Part shown: positions 9,455-17,422 of the stretch, piece after piece
Position numbering within the stretch: position 1 is the stretch's first letter
Layout of the letters: the number at the start of each line of letters is the position of its first letter
NCBI GenBank assembly: GCA_029262795.1
Contig: JAJCYT010000010.1
Location: 60,968 to 124,967 of the forward strand
Direction of reading: 5' to 3'
DNA from: Candidatus Fraserbacteria bacterium
Lineage (GTDB): Bacteria > Bipolaricaulota > Bipolaricaulia > RBG-16-55-9 > JAJCYT01
Length of the DNA: 64,000 bases
Made by a program: the position numbers and the translations under genes
The notes under the pieces: generated by a model
The model's input: the letters and a program-made list of their open reading frames with translations, nothing else
Database searches by the model: none
What the model was told of the DNA's origin: nothing

Positions 9455-10432
9455 TCAAAAATTGAGCACATTGTTAATGCCTGCCAGAATGCGATTGGCA
9501 TTGGGCAGGTAATAATTTTCCATGCGATAATAAGGCATCGGCGTGTCGAATCCGGCCACACGCTCAACCGGCGCTTGCAAGGAATCGAATACTTTTTCAT
9601 GGATCAGGGTCAGTATTTCCGAGGAAAAACTGGCCGCACGCGGGGCTTCCTGAACGATCACACAACGTCCCGTTTTTGCCACAGACGTTGAAATCGTATC
9701 GATATCCAGGGGCCAAACAGTGCGTAAATCAATCAGTTCTGCCGAAATGCCCTGTTCTGAAGCGCGTGTGATGGCTTCCTTGGCCATATGCGTCATAGAG
9801 CCAAATGTGATCACAGTGACGTCCGTGCCTTCATTCACCACGGCTGCTTTGCCCAAAGGAATTTCATAGATCTCTTCGGGCACTTCCTGGCGAATGGCAC
9901 GATAAATGCGCTTGGGTTCAAAAAACAGCACGGGATTTGGATCTTTGATCGCTGAGATCAACAAGCCTTTCGCATCATATGGATTCGACGGAACCACGAC
10001 TTTTAATCCTGGTGTATGCATGTAATAGGCTTCATGGCTTTCTGAATGATGCTCCGGTGCATGAATGCCTGAACCATAAGGCGCTCGCAATACCAGCGGG
10101 CAGGTGAATCGTCCACGGGTACGCCAACGCAATCGGGAGGCGTGCGAGACCATGTGGTCAAACACCATCGGCATAAAGCCAGTGAATTGTATCTCAGGAA
10201 TAGGTCGTATTCCGTAAGCTGCCATACCAATGGCTGCACCTAGGATCGCCCCTTCAGCCAACGGGGTATCGACCACGCGATCTTCACCAAAGGTGTCGTG
10301 CAACCCTTCCGTGGCGCGAAACACACCGCCATTTTCACCCACATCTTCGCCAAGAACAACCACACGATCATCGTGCTTCATGGCCAGGTGCAAGGCATCG
10401 TTAACAGCTTGAATCAAGGTTAGATGAGGCAT
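9455..10432 (-). CDS. pdhB: 2-oxoacid dehydrogenase E1 beta subunit, copy 2
   Basis: Second E1 beta paralogue, 325 residues, with the same domain layout as its neighbour (GEDVGENGGVFRATEG, VDTPLAEGAILG, RWRTRGRFTCP, IDLRTVWPLD, IVQEAPR). Differences are spread through the whole protein, so this is an old duplication and not an assembly artefact. It starts at ATG 10432, seven bases after the E1 alpha stop, with no clear Shine-Dalgarno site; translation probably depends on reinitiation from pdhA. That placement makes this copy the likelier stoichiometric partner of E1 alpha. Possible roles are a pyruvate-specific and a branched-chain-specific beta subunit sharing one alpha. Confidence 0.91.
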   Translation of the reverse strand: MPHLTLIQAVNDALHLAMKHDDRVVVLGEDVGENGGVFRATEGLHDTFGEDRVVDTPLAEGAILGAAIGMAAYGIRPIPEIQFTGFMPMVFDHMVSHASRLRWRTRGRFTCPLVLRAPYGSGIHAPEHHSESHEAYYMHTPGLKVVVPSNPYDAKGLLISAIKDPNPVLFFEPKRIYRAIRQEVPEEIYEIPLGKAAVVNEGTDVTVITFGSMTHMAKEAITRASEQGISAELIDLRTVWPLDIDTISTSVAKTGRCVIVQEAPRAASFSSEILTLIHEKVFDSLQAPVERVAGFDTPMPYYRMENYYLPNANRILAGINNVLNF

Positions 10433-10438
10433 AATGGC

Positions 10439-11566
10439 TTAATGGTGGCCTTCATTTGGATTGCCGTATTCGGCAATGAAATCTTTAAGTTCGGCCAATT
10501 GTTCTTCAAGATGCCAAGGCATTTCTTCAAAGGTGTATTTGAAAATTTCTTCCACCGGACGCTCTGGCAAAGCTTCATAATCTTCAACCACTTTGGCCAT
10601 CTGTGCACGAACGTCTTCCCAAAGTGCTTCTTCTTTGCCATCGTCCCAAATGCTTTGGGAAATCATATAATTTTTTAAACGCTCAATCGGATCGCGCTCT
10701 TTCCACTGGTCAACTTCGGCGGAATCTCGATATCGGGTAGGATCATCTGCAGTGGTATGGGGCCCATAGCGATAGGTTTGCGCCTCAATCAAAGTTGGAC
10801 CTTCACCGGCGCGGCCACGATCAAACGCTTCTTTGGTCATCTGGTACATGGCCAGCACATCGTTGCCATCCACTTGAATACCTTCGATACCATAAGAAAT
10901 CGCTTTTTGTGCGATGGACTCTGACGATGTCTGACTTTCACGTGGCAAAGAAATCGCATAAAAATTATTTTGACATAAGAACACGGTGGCTGTTTTGAAC
11001 ACACCTGCGAAGTTCAAACCTTCGTGGAAGTCGCCTTCACTGGTGCCACCGTCCCCAAAGAAAACCAGCGTGGCATCGTCTTTGCCTTGGATCTTGGCAG
11101 CCCAGGCTGCGCCCACAGCGTGAATAATCTGAGTTGCGATGGGAATGGCCACCGGAAAAATATTGACATCATCGGGCACACGACTGCCATCTTCATTGCC
11201 GCCCCAATATTTCAAAATGTCCAACCAGGGTTGGCCGTGCAATGCACAGGCGGCGTGTTCACGATAAGAAGGGAATAACCAATCTGTTTTGCGCAAGGCA
11301 AATGCTGATCCCACCTGCGCGGCCTCCTGCCCACTCAATGGAGCAAAGGTACCCAAACGCCCTTGACGTTGTAAGTTAACCGCACGCTCGTCAAACACAC
11401 GTGCTTCCACCATGACACGATGCATGGCCTGTAATTGTTCTGGACTCAAATCTGGTGCCGGACCATTGAGCGTGCCATCAGGATTCAACAAAGTATAGGG
11501 CGTAAATTTATTCTTAAAAACGTCTTTAACTGTCACAGGTTTGTTGGCTTTACTTTTGGTCGCCAT
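10439..11566 (-). CDS. pdhA: 2-oxoacid (pyruvate) dehydrogenase E1 alpha subunit
   Basis: Thiamine-diphosphate-binding alpha subunit of E1. It shows the ThDP motif GDGGTSEGDFHEGLNFAGV followed by CQNNFYAIS, the SGQEAAQVG and FPSYREHA stretches, and the RYGPHTTADDPTRYR phosphorylation-loop region typical of PdhA/BkdA. The start is ATG 11566, preceded by a perfect GAGGAGG; this overlaps the lipA 3' end by 17 bases, a sign of translational coupling. The longer open frame to 11731 is only lipA read in another frame. Length is 375 residues. Context (lipoyl synthase, two E1 betas, E3) supports pyruvate dehydrogenase; a branched-chain enzyme is the alternative. Confidence 0.93.
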   Translation of the reverse strand: MATKSKANKPVTVKDVFKNKFTPYTLLNPDGTLNGPAPDLSPEQLQAMHRVMVEARVFDERAVNLQRQGRLGTFAPLSGQEAAQVGSAFALRKTDWLFPSYREHAACALHGQPWLDILKYWGGNEDGSRVPDDVNIFPVAIPIATQIIHAVGAAWAAKIQGKDDATLVFFGDGGTSEGDFHEGLNFAGVFKTATVFLCQNNFYAISLPRESQTSSESIAQKAISYGIEGIQVDGNDVLAMYQMTKEAFDRGRAGEGPTLIEAQTYRYGPHTTADDPTRYRDSAEVDQWKERDPIERLKNYMISQSIWDDGKEEALWEDVRAQMAKVVEDYEALPERPVEEIFKYTFEEMPWHLEEQLAELKDFIAEYGNPNEGHH

Positions 11567-12458
11567 CGCTGTTTCCTCCTCGTTTTTCCAAAAGACCTTC
11601 CATGAACAACTCTCCCGCCCGATAGGAACTGCGCACCATCGGACCCGAAGCCACGTATAAAAATCCCATCGACTCTCCCATCTTTCGGTAGTCGGCATAG
11701 GCTTCCAAAGAGAGATATTGCTCCACTTCAAGATGACGCTTACTGCGGGTGGGCCTGAGATATTGCCCCAGCGTCAATACATCCACATCAATATCACGTA
11801 AATCTTGCATCGACTGTCGTACTTCAACTTCCGTTTCACCCAGTCCCAGCATGATTGACGTTTTCGTATATTGTTCAGGCTTGAATTCCTTGACCATTTC
11901 CAACACCCGCAACGATTGACGGTAATCGGCCCGGCGATCTCGCACGTTGGGTGACAATCGTTCCACCGTTTCTATGTTGTGGGCAAGCACATCCGGTTCG
12001 GCATCCACAATACGTTTAAGTGCCTCGGGATCGCCCTGGAAATCTGGAATTAACACTTCCACTTTGGTGTCGGTGTGTTCCTTGATGGCGCGAATGGTTT
12101 GTGCAAAATGAGTGGAACCGCCATCTTCCAAATCATCACGATCTACAGACGTGATGACCGCATATTTCAAACCCCATTCAGCCAGTGAACGAGCCACCTT
12201 GATCGGTTCTGCAGAATCGAGCGCCTGAGGTTTGCCCGTGTTGACCGCACAAAAGCGGCAACCGCGCGTGCAGGTATCACCCATAATCATGAAGGTTGCC
12301 GTGCCACCGCCCCAGCATTCACTGACGTTGGGACAACGGGCCTCTTCACAGACGGTGTTGAGACCATGTTTGCGCAAGGTTTGTTTAATGTGGGAATATT
12401 CATTGCCTGAAGGAGGACGGATTTTGAACCATTTGGGTTTCATCGGCGCTTTTGCCAA
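11550..12458 (-). CDS. lipA: Lipoyl synthase
   Basis: Radical-SAM enzyme that inserts two sulfurs into octanoyl-E2 or octanoyl-GcvH to make the lipoyl cofactor used by the dehydrogenase encoded next door. It has both cluster motifs: CEEARCPNVSEC for the auxiliary cluster and TCTRGCRFCAV for the SAM cluster. I start it at TTG 12458, because AAGGAGGAG lies 6-7 bases upstream and because the promoter at 12490-12518 would start transcription near 12483, downstream of the ATG at 12491. The product has 302 residues. It is the first gene of the operon and overlaps pdhA. No lipB is visible. Confidence 0.94.
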   Translation of the reverse strand: MAKAPMKPKWFKIRPPSGNEYSHIKQTLRKHGLNTVCEEARCPNVSECWGGGTATFMIMGDTCTRGCRFCAVNTGKPQALDSAEPIKVARSLAEWGLKYAVITSVDRDDLEDGGSTHFAQTIRAIKEHTDTKVEVLIPDFQGDPEALKRIVDAEPDVLAHNIETVERLSPNVRDRRADYRQSLRVLEMVKEFKPEQYTKTSIMLGLGETEVEVRQSMQDLRDIDVDVLTLGQYLRPTRSKRHLEVEQYLSLEAYADYRKMGESMGFLYVASGPMVRSSYRAGELFMEGLLEKRGGNSDGDQK

Positions 12459-12489
12459 GACGATCTCCTCCTTTTGATAGCCACAGGCC

Positions 12490-12518
12490 ATTATAAGTAG
12501 TCACTGAGGTGCTTTCAA
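12490..12518 (-). promoter_or_regulatory. Promoter of the lipA-pdh operon
   Basis: On the minus strand, TTGAAA (12518-12513), a 17-base spacer and a consensus TATAAT (12495-12490). Predicted transcription start near 12483, 25 bases before the TTG start of lipA. Confidence 0.75.
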
Positions 12519-12613
12519 AGCAGGAAAAGTTCATCCAGTCCCACACACAATTACAGGCCATCTAGAGGGGTCTTCTCTCGATTACGAAACGAAATTGGAT
12601 ATTTGTTCAAAAA

Positions 12614-13390
12614 TTATTCTGAAGGGGGAGAAGTTCCAGGCAGGTTTTTTAAGGCGAGGTCCACATTGGTTTTCAGCATTTCAATCTCATCTGGCAAAAG
12701 CCGCTTCAGTTGCCCCGGTTTCAGACCACGCAACTGGACGCCTCCCACTTCCACTCGCTTAAGACGCTTCACATACCAGCCAAAGTGACGGCAGAGTCTT
12801 TTGACTTCATGGTTTTTGCCCTCGGTCAACACCATCACCAGGGTGGTGTCTGTATCCGTACGACGAACCACGTCACCACGCACGATTTGAAGTTTTTCAC
12901 CTTCGTTCATCAGGCCGGAGCGCATTTGGCGAAAGGCATCATATGTCGACCGATAACGCAACACTTTGGGCACAAGCACATGGTACACTTTTTCAATTTG
13001 GTAGCGCGGATGCGCCAAATGATTCAATAGATTGCCATCGTTGGTCAACAGCAAAAGACCTTCCGCATCACGGTCCAAGCGCCCCACAACTTGATAGCCC
13101 TTCAATTCGGGGCGACGCAACACTTTGCCCATCGCATAATGATGAAATGGATCTTTAAATGAACAAAGCATGCCCCGAGGTTTGTAATATTTGTAAATCC
13201 CCGTTTGCAGCTTTTGCACCTTCACATTTTGGCCGTCTACTTCAAGGGATTTTACTTTCCTCAGTTCAAGCTCTATAAACGGTGTCGCCACCACAGCACC
13301 ATTGAGCTTAACGCGACCCGCTTCAATCATCGCTCTGGCGTTACGCCGGGATATTCCTGACTGCTGTTGAACCAATTGCAAAAAACGCAT
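12614..13390 (-). CDS. rRNA pseudouridine synthase, RsuA/RluB family
   Basis: Isomerises a uridine in rRNA to pseudouridine. The N-terminal S4 RNA-binding domain spans about residues 1-60 (QQQSGISRRNARAMIEAGRV, LNGAVV). The catalytic domain follows, with YKPRGMLCS and the active-site aspartate in GRLDRDAEGLLLLTNDG near residue 108, then the family stretch KVYHVLVP and EGKNHEVKRLCRHFGW. Length of 258 residues matches RluB/RsuA. It stands alone, divergent from the tfx-like gene across about 260 bases. RsuA (16S) and RluB/RluE (23S) cannot be told apart safely by eye. Confidence 0.9.
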   Translation of the reverse strand: MRFLQLVQQQSGISRRNARAMIEAGRVKLNGAVVATPFIELELRKVKSLEVDGQNVKVQKLQTGIYKYYKPRGMLCSFKDPFHHYAMGKVLRRPELKGYQVVGRLDRDAEGLLLLTNDGNLLNHLAHPRYQIEKVYHVLVPKVLRYRSTYDAFRQMRSGLMNEGEKLQIVRGDVVRRTDTDTTLVMVLTEGKNHEVKRLCRHFGWYVKRLKRVEVGGVQLRGLKPGQLKRLLPDEIEMLKTNVDLALKNLPGTSPPSE

Positions 13391-13614
13391 TGGCCTATCA
13401 TAACTAACGATCCTTCAAAACGCTCATGAAGGATGAGAATGACAGCTTATAATTTGTCCAATCTTTTCTAATCCTTCTTCGCCTTTACATCAACTGGGCG
13501 GCCTGAATTAAAGGGAGAATGAAGCCAGCTTTTATCATAGACCCAGCCAATGAACCGTGAGTATTTCATCAATCACCATGCTCAAAAGAAAAGCGCATTT
13601 ATGAAAACCTCGCC

Positions 13615-13643
13615 TTGACGCTCTCAGTTTGCAAAGCTAACGT
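13615..13643 (+). promoter_or_regulatory. Candidate promoter of the tfx-like gene
   Basis: TTGACG (13615-13620), a 17-base spacer and a poor -10 TAACGT (13638-13643). Only 7 bases separate the -10 from ATG 13651, so if used the mRNA would be leaderless. The weak -10 keeps this tentative. Confidence 0.35.
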
Positions 13644-13650
13644 ATGGATT

Positions 13651-14100
13651 ATGCACAACGAAGATGACCTAATTTCTGGGTTCGATTTCGACAAGTTGCA
13701 ATTGACTGAGCGCCAAGCGCGTGTTTGGGCCATGCGTGCCCAAGGGATCACACAGACCAGAATTGCCAAACATTGGGGCACCAGTCGTGCCAACATCTGC
13801 ATGTTGGAAAAAGCCGCACGTGAAAAAATTGAACGCGCTCGTGAAACTGTGCTGTTTGACGAACAGCTTCACGCCCCATTGCACATCACATGTCAACCAG
13901 GAGAATTGTTGTTGGACATTCCTGGTCGTCTAGATCGCCAGGCGAGTGATTTAGACATTCATATTGCTGCTGGCCATGACCTCATCATCGAACAAATCCT
14001 CACCCACGCCCCCACCTGTGTACGCGAAAACCGTTTCGTTCGCCCCGCCCGCATCACCGTCACTCACAGTGGACATCTACACATCCGGCCTCTGGCCTGA
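13651..14100 (+). CDS. Tfx-family DNA-binding transcriptional regulator
   Basis: Small helix-turn-helix regulator of 149 residues from ATG 13651. The N-terminal third matches the Tfx family, first known from methanogenic archaea, where Tfx binds downstream of the promoter of a formylmethanofuran dehydrogenase operon. Here it reads LTERQARVWAMRAQG, then ITQTRIAKHWGTSRANICML and EKAAREKIERARET. The remainder (about residues 65-149) is a beta-rich domain of unknown role, perhaps ligand-binding. There is no Shine-Dalgarno site, and a possible promoter ends 7 bases before the ATG. It converges with an EcfT-type membrane protein 24 bases away, which might be its target. Bacterial occurrence of this family is uncommon. 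Confidence 0.8.
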   Translation: MHNEDDLISGFDFDKLQLTERQARVWAMRAQGITQTRIAKHWGTSRANICMLEKAAREKIERARETVLFDEQLHAPLHITCQPGELLLDIPGRLDRQASDLDIHIAAGHDLIIEQILTHAPTCVRENRFVRPARITVTHSGHLHIRPLA

Positions 14101-14124
14101 CAATAATAGTGTTGTGCCTAAGCC

Positions 14125-14910
14125 TCATATAGCCAAAAATATCAAAAACAACACGAGCACAACAACGCCAGCCAAACCATCAGCCCAGTGCAGTTTCAAT
14201 GGATGCCAGTAACTTCGGGGTACATCAAGTTGGTATCCGCGAGCATCCATTGCCAGGGTGAGGTCATCGGCACGGCGCAAACAGGCGCTGAGCAAAGGCA
14301 TAAATACAGCCAGCAACCGTTTGACACGTTGCACCAGACTGCCCGTTTTGAAATCAATGCCTCTGGCCTGTTGGGCCCTCATAATTTGCTTGCCTTGCTC
14401 CAGCACGATAGGCACAAAACGCAATCCCACCGAAAAAACCAACGCCATTTTCCTCACAGGAACGCCAAAGCGCTGCAACGGGCGCATCAAGGTATGAATG
14501 CCTTCCGACAACTCAGCCGAGCGTGTGGTAAACCCCAATACGGCACTCAGCATGGCCAGAAATGCCAAACGCCCCGCCAGCGTCAACCCCAGATACAGGC
14601 CGGCACGGGTCAGCGTCACTGGACCAAATTGCACCAATACTTCTCCAGGCGTGAATGCCAGTTGTAGAAAAAAACTGACCGACATCAATACGGCCACAGA
14701 GAAAACACTTAGACTTAATTCGCGCCACGACAAGCGCCCCAACAGCATCAACAACAACAGCATGGCCGTCATGATCAGATACTCAGCCCAGTGGTTAAGA
14801 AAAAAAACAGATGCCATCAACATCGAAATGCTGATGACTTTCACACGCGGGTCCAGGGTGTGAAGATACGATTTTCTGGCAATGTATCGACCAAAGGCAA
14901 CACGAACCAT
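14125..14910 (-). CDS. ecfT: ECF transporter transmembrane subunit, EcfT/CbiQ family
   Basis: Inner-membrane T-component that couples ATPases to a substrate-binding S-component for vitamin or metal uptake. It has about five to six membrane segments (residues ~25-60, 65-90, 105-130, and one at the extreme C-terminus). Both Ala-Arg-Gly coupling motifs are visible in the cytoplasmic region: QQARGID and MDARGYQ. I start it at ATG 14910; an upstream TTG at 14919 is possible. Neither EcfA ATPases nor an S-component lie nearby, so the partners must be elsewhere and the substrate is unknown. It ends 24 bases from the convergent tfx-like gene. Confidence 0.85.
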   Translation of the reverse strand: MVRVAFGRYIARKSYLHTLDPRVKVISISMLMASVFFLNHWAEYLIMTAMLLLLMLLGRLSWRELSLSVFSVAVLMSVSFFLQLAFTPGEVLVQFGPVTLTRAGLYLGLTLAGRLAFLAMLSAVLGFTTRSAELSEGIHTLMRPLQRFGVPVRKMALVFSVGLRFVPIVLEQGKQIMRAQQARGIDFKTGSLVQRVKRLLAVFMPLLSACLRRADDLTLAMDARGYQLDVPRSYWHPLKLHWADGLAGVVVLVLFLIFLAI

Positions 14911-14951
14911 GATGCCCAAAGCTTAGGGTGCCTGACCTAAAAACTCAATCT

Positions 14952-14979
14952 TTGCTCAAATCAACATTTTTGCTACACT
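14952..14979 (+). promoter_or_regulatory. Candidate promoter of yidD
   Basis: TTGCTC (14952-14957), 16-base spacer, TACACT (14974-14979). Only 8 bases separate the -10 from ATG 14988, so transcription would begin at or next to the start codon. Confidence 0.5.
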
Positions 14980-14987
14980 CATATTTG

Positions 14988-15197
14988 ATGAAACACGTTT
15001 TGCTCGCCATCGTATCAGGATACCAACGTTTAATCTCTCCATTGTTCCCTGGTCGGTGTCGCTTTTACCCCACCTGCTCTGAATATGGAAAACAAGCTTT
15101 GCAAAAGTATGGCGCATGGAAAGGTGGCTGGCTTACCCTAAAACGTCTGGTTCGTTGCGGGCCGTGGAGCAAAGGTGGTCTTGACGAGCTTCAATAG
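14988..15197 (+). CDS. yidD: Membrane protein insertion efficiency factor YidD
   Basis: Small cytoplasmic-face protein of 69 residues that helps YidC-dependent membrane protein insertion. The family signature is complete: GYQRLISPLFPG, RCRFYPTCSEYGKQAL, and KRLVRCGPWSKGGLD. ATG 14988 gives the normal length; upstream codons in the open frame are non-homologous. There is no Shine-Dalgarno site, and the promoter lies just ahead, suggesting a leaderless transcript. The usual neighbours (rpmH, rnpA, yidC) are absent, so the gene has moved away from the ancestral cluster. Confidence 0.93.
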   Translation: MKHVLLAIVSGYQRLISPLFPGRCRFYPTCSEYGKQALQKYGAWKGGWLTLKRLVRCGPWSKGGLDELQ

Positions 15198-15221
15198 CCT
15201 TTATAATCATCTTACAACGAG

Positions 15222-15251
15222 TTGACTTAAAATTATAAATTCAACTAGTAT
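15222..15251 (+). promoter_or_regulatory. Promoter upstream of the small membrane protein gene
   Basis: TTGACT (15222-15227), 18-base spacer, TAGTAT (15246-15251). About 25 bases of leader would precede ATG 15284, including GAGGAGG. Confidence 0.5.
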
Positions 15252-15283
15252 GTACTGAATCTCGAAGTCTGTGAGGAGGCATT

Positions 15284-15685
15284 ATGATGAGATTTTTGCT
15301 TGGTTTCTTGGTCGTTTTTGCTGGTGTGTTGATGGTGGGAGATGTTGCATTTGCAGCTGCTCAAGAAGGTGTGATTACCCCTCTTTCTTTGGACGAAGCC
15401 CCCGATTGTCGCTTAGAAGGCGATCCATTGCTGTTTGGTGTGGCATCATTCTTTGTGCCTGGTTTGGGTCAATTCTTCAATGGCCAGGACGGCAAAGCTC
15501 TCTTACACATTGTCGTTGCTTTAGGGTTGCCAGTGGCCATTTATGCTGCGGGCATCATTTTGGTCCGTGTTTCGCCTGAAATTGCTGGGCTGCTGTTCGT
15601 TTCATCCCCATTGCTGTATTTGGGTTGGGGTGCATGGAGCGGTATGGACGCCTACAACGTCAGTACTGAGTACTGTACCAAATAG
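15284..15685 (+). CDS. Small exported or membrane protein with a TM2/DUF5683-like hairpin
   Basis: 133 residues, function unknown. A signal peptide or first membrane segment occupies residues 1-26 (hydrophobic, ending DVAFAAA). After a short periplasmic part with a cysteine (DAPDCRLEG) comes a Pro-Gly-Leu-Gly-Gln-Phe turn (FFVPGLGQFFNGQDGKA), the mark of TM2/DUF5683-type proteins, flanked by three hydrophobic stretches at about 50-65, 70-92 and 98-118. A second cysteine lies near the C-terminus. GAGGAGG precedes ATG 15284. It is monocistronic: its own promoter upstream and a strong terminator 40 bases downstream. Confidence 0.75.
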   Translation: MMRFLLGFLVVFAGVLMVGDVAFAAAQEGVITPLSLDEAPDCRLEGDPLLFGVASFFVPGLGQFFNGQDGKALLHIVVALGLPVAIYAAGIILVRVSPEIAGLLFVSSPLLYLGWGAWSGMDAYNVSTEYCTK

Positions 15686-15724
15686 ACATTCTGTTATTCA
15701 TTAAACTCAAATCTGATGTTTAAT

Positions 15725-15758
15725 AAAAAGCGGACTGCAACACAGCAGTCCGCTTTTT
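15725..15758 (+). terminator. Intrinsic terminator
   Basis: Perfect 14-bp stem (15725-15738 with 15745-15758) around a 6-base loop, ending in five T; A-rich on the other flank, so it may act in both directions. Confidence 0.88.
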
Positions 15759-15803
15759 ATTTGCACCCGCCGATGGCTGTTGTTAAACTCTGAACACATA
15801 TTT

Positions 15804-15891
15804 GGAGAGGTGACTGAGCGGCCGAAAGTGGCACCCTGCTAAGGTGTTGTCCCAATCGGGACCTAGGGTTCAAATCCCTACCTCTCCGCCA
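15804..15891 (+). tRNA. tRNA-Ser(GCU)
   Basis: The acceptor arm GGAGAGG (15804-15810) pairs with CCTCTCC (15881-15887), followed by discriminator G and an encoded CCA. The anticodon loop CTGCTAA gives anticodon GCT at 15838-15840, reading AGC and AGU. The long variable arm (GTCCC/GGGAC) is typical of tRNA-Ser. The T loop GGTTCAAATCC is intact. Confidence 0.97.
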
Positions 15892-15971
15892 CACCCCTAT
15901 TTTCTACAAGAATTGGTGTTTTCATCCCTGCCGATGGCATATGCCGTTGGTGGACTATTGACCAAAGGTTG

Positions 15972-16000
15972 TTGACTTTCACAAACAATTTTGATACACT
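15972..16000 (+). promoter_or_regulatory. cspA promoter, start of a long leader
   Basis: TTGACT (15972-15977), exactly 17 bases, TACACT (15995-16000). Transcription from about 16007 gives a leader of roughly 160 bases before cspA, the size expected for cold-shock mRNAs, whose leaders fold differently in the cold. The 279-base stretch between the tRNA and cspA holds this and nothing else that I can identify. Confidence 0.7.
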
Positions 16001-16170
16001 CCACTTTAGTCTGCAAGTTTGAAAGGACCAACCATTTTAGTCGTTTCAGCTCCCATGAGGTATGCACATCAAGACACAGGAACAGAAACACCATGTTGCG
16101 TTTCCCTTTCCGTGTAACATATGAATGCTAACCATCAAATTTTGTTGCAGACGGAAAGAGGACACATATC

Positions 16171-16374
16171 ATGGCTCAAGGCACTGTAAAGTGGTTTAAC
16201 GATTCCAAAGGTTTCGGTTTCATCCAACAGGATGGTGGTGGCGAAGACGTTTTCGCTCACTATTCCAGCATTGTGGCTGAAGGCTACAAATCTTTGAACG
16301 AAGGTCAGGCCGTGGAATTTGACATCGAACAAGATGGCAAAGGTCTGCGCGCTGTTAACATCAAACCTGTATAA
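16171..16374 (+). CDS. cspA: Cold-shock protein, CspA family
   Basis: Single-stranded nucleic-acid-binding OB-fold protein of 67 residues that acts as an RNA chaperone. RNP1 is KGFGFIQ and RNP2 is DVFAHYS (the usual VFVH has Ala here); [18 protein letters not shown] is the classic N-terminus. AAAGAGG lies upstream of ATG 16171. It is transcribed alone, between its promoter near 15980 and a terminator at 16403. Confidence 0.96.
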   Translation: MAQGTVKWFNDSKGFGFIQQDGGGEDVFAHYSSIVAEGYKSLNEGQAVEFDIEQDGKGLRAVNIKPV

Positions 16375-16402
16375 AAACAGAAAACTACTATATGTAACAT
16401 TG

Positions 16403-16440
16403 AAAGAGGCACTGCCACCGGAGGCAGTGCCTCTTTCTTT
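16403..16440 (+). terminator. cspA intrinsic terminator
   Basis: Perfect 14-bp stem (16403-16416 with 16423-16436) around a 6-base loop, followed by CTTT. Confidence 0.9.
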
Positions 16441-16584
16441 TATAAAAACAGATCCTTAAAACTATAGACAGTTGTATTTTGATTGAGCTTGATCGCATCA
16501 AAAAAGTGATGAAGATTTAGACTGTATGGATGTGTTTAAGATTGAGCAGGCATCATCAATGATTTCTATTGAGGCTGTGGAGAC

Positions 16585-17226
16585 TTATGAACAGTATTTT
16601 TCTTTGATGACGTTCTGCATGTTTTTGAATGGGATCGTGGTCAGCGCTTTTTCAATCGGAAACCAATCTATTTCCTCAATCTCATCTGCAGCTGGATTAA
16701 AGTCACGATTCAGCAAGGTCACATCATAAAAACACATGTGCCAGTGGATGTCACTGCCCTGCCCAATAAAACTCTCAAGGCTCAATAACTGATTGGCCTT
16801 TGAAGTCACGCCAATCTCTTCCTGAATTTCTCGCACCACAGCAACAGCAGGCGCTTCGCCGTAACCAACAAACCCACCCGGCAACGTCCATTGGCCCTTG
16901 TTAAAACCCCGGCTCGGTTTGACCAATAGAATCGCCCCATCTTCCACAATGATGCCTTCGGCCACCACGCGAGGCAGAGACAGATTGACCGACTGACGCA
17001 CCAATGGATCCACATTTTCCCACCCCATCAGTTCATCCTTGTGGCACCAGTGGGGGTGATAGCCCAATACAGGCTTGCAAAATCGGATCTCCTGCCCCAA
17101 CACCTTTAAGGTGAACAATTCTTCAACTTGAAAGGGCAAAGATTCCTTGTGGGCAGGAAAGCGCCAAAGACCATCTTCCTGCACCAAATAAACTTCCCCA
17201 TCAGACTCGACATAATAATGTGGCAT
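16585..17226 (-). CDS. NUDIX hydrolase with N-terminal extension
   Basis: Hydrolase of a nucleoside diphosphate linked to another moiety; substrate unknown. The NUDIX box is exact: GGFVGYGEA, then seven residues, then REIQEEIGV, around residues 118-140. The first 85 residues are a separate region containing a Cys/His-rich patch (CKPVLGYHPHWCHKDE) that may bind metal. I start at ATG 17226, because GGAGG lies 6 bases upstream; the open frame extends 22 codons further. It is divergent from the BMP transporter operon, whose promoter lies in the same intergenic region. NAD-capped substrates, ADP-ribose and Ap4A are all possible. Confidence 0.85.
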   Translation of the reverse strand: MPHYYVESDGEVYLVQEDGLWRFPAHKESLPFQVEELFTLKVLGQEIRFCKPVLGYHPHWCHKDELMGWENVDPLVRQSVNLSLPRVVAEGIIVEDGAILLVKPSRGFNKGQWTLPGGFVGYGEAPAVAVVREIQEEIGVTSKANQLLSLESFIGQGSDIHWHMCFYDVTLLNRDFNPAADEIEEIDWFPIEKALTTIPFKNMQNVIKEKYCS

Positions 17227-17310
17227 GTTGCCTCCGTGTCGGCACAGCTTACGCCCCTTGCTTAAGTGGTGCAAGCGACGAAATAAATCCAAAAAGGTTG
17301 ATCAAAACAC

Positions 17311-17340
17311 TTGACAAAGCGGCAGCATATCTTGTTATAT
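17311..17340 (+). promoter_or_regulatory. Promoter of the BMP-type transporter operon
   Basis: Consensus TTGACA (17311-17316), 18 bases, TTATAT (17335-17340). A leader of about 75 bases follows before ATG 17423. I looked for a purine riboswitch core in the leader and found none. Confidence 0.7.
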
Positions 17341-17422
17341 AGAAGATAGCTGCCGGATCATTGATTTCGGTGGTTCAGGCAGAAAAAAAACTAATTCACT
17401 CTTTTAAGGGAGGGTTTCCTTT

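Noticed and set aside
8420..10432. Tandem E1 beta genes as a sequencing or assembly duplication
   Set aside because: The two proteins differ throughout their length and have different intergenic sequences.
11567..11731. N-terminal extension of pdhA
   Set aside because: It is lipA coding sequence read in another frame; a perfect Shine-Dalgarno marks ATG 11566.
12459..12491. ATG start of lipA at 12491
   Set aside because: It lies upstream of the predicted transcription start, overlapping the -10 element; TTG 12458 has the ribosome site.
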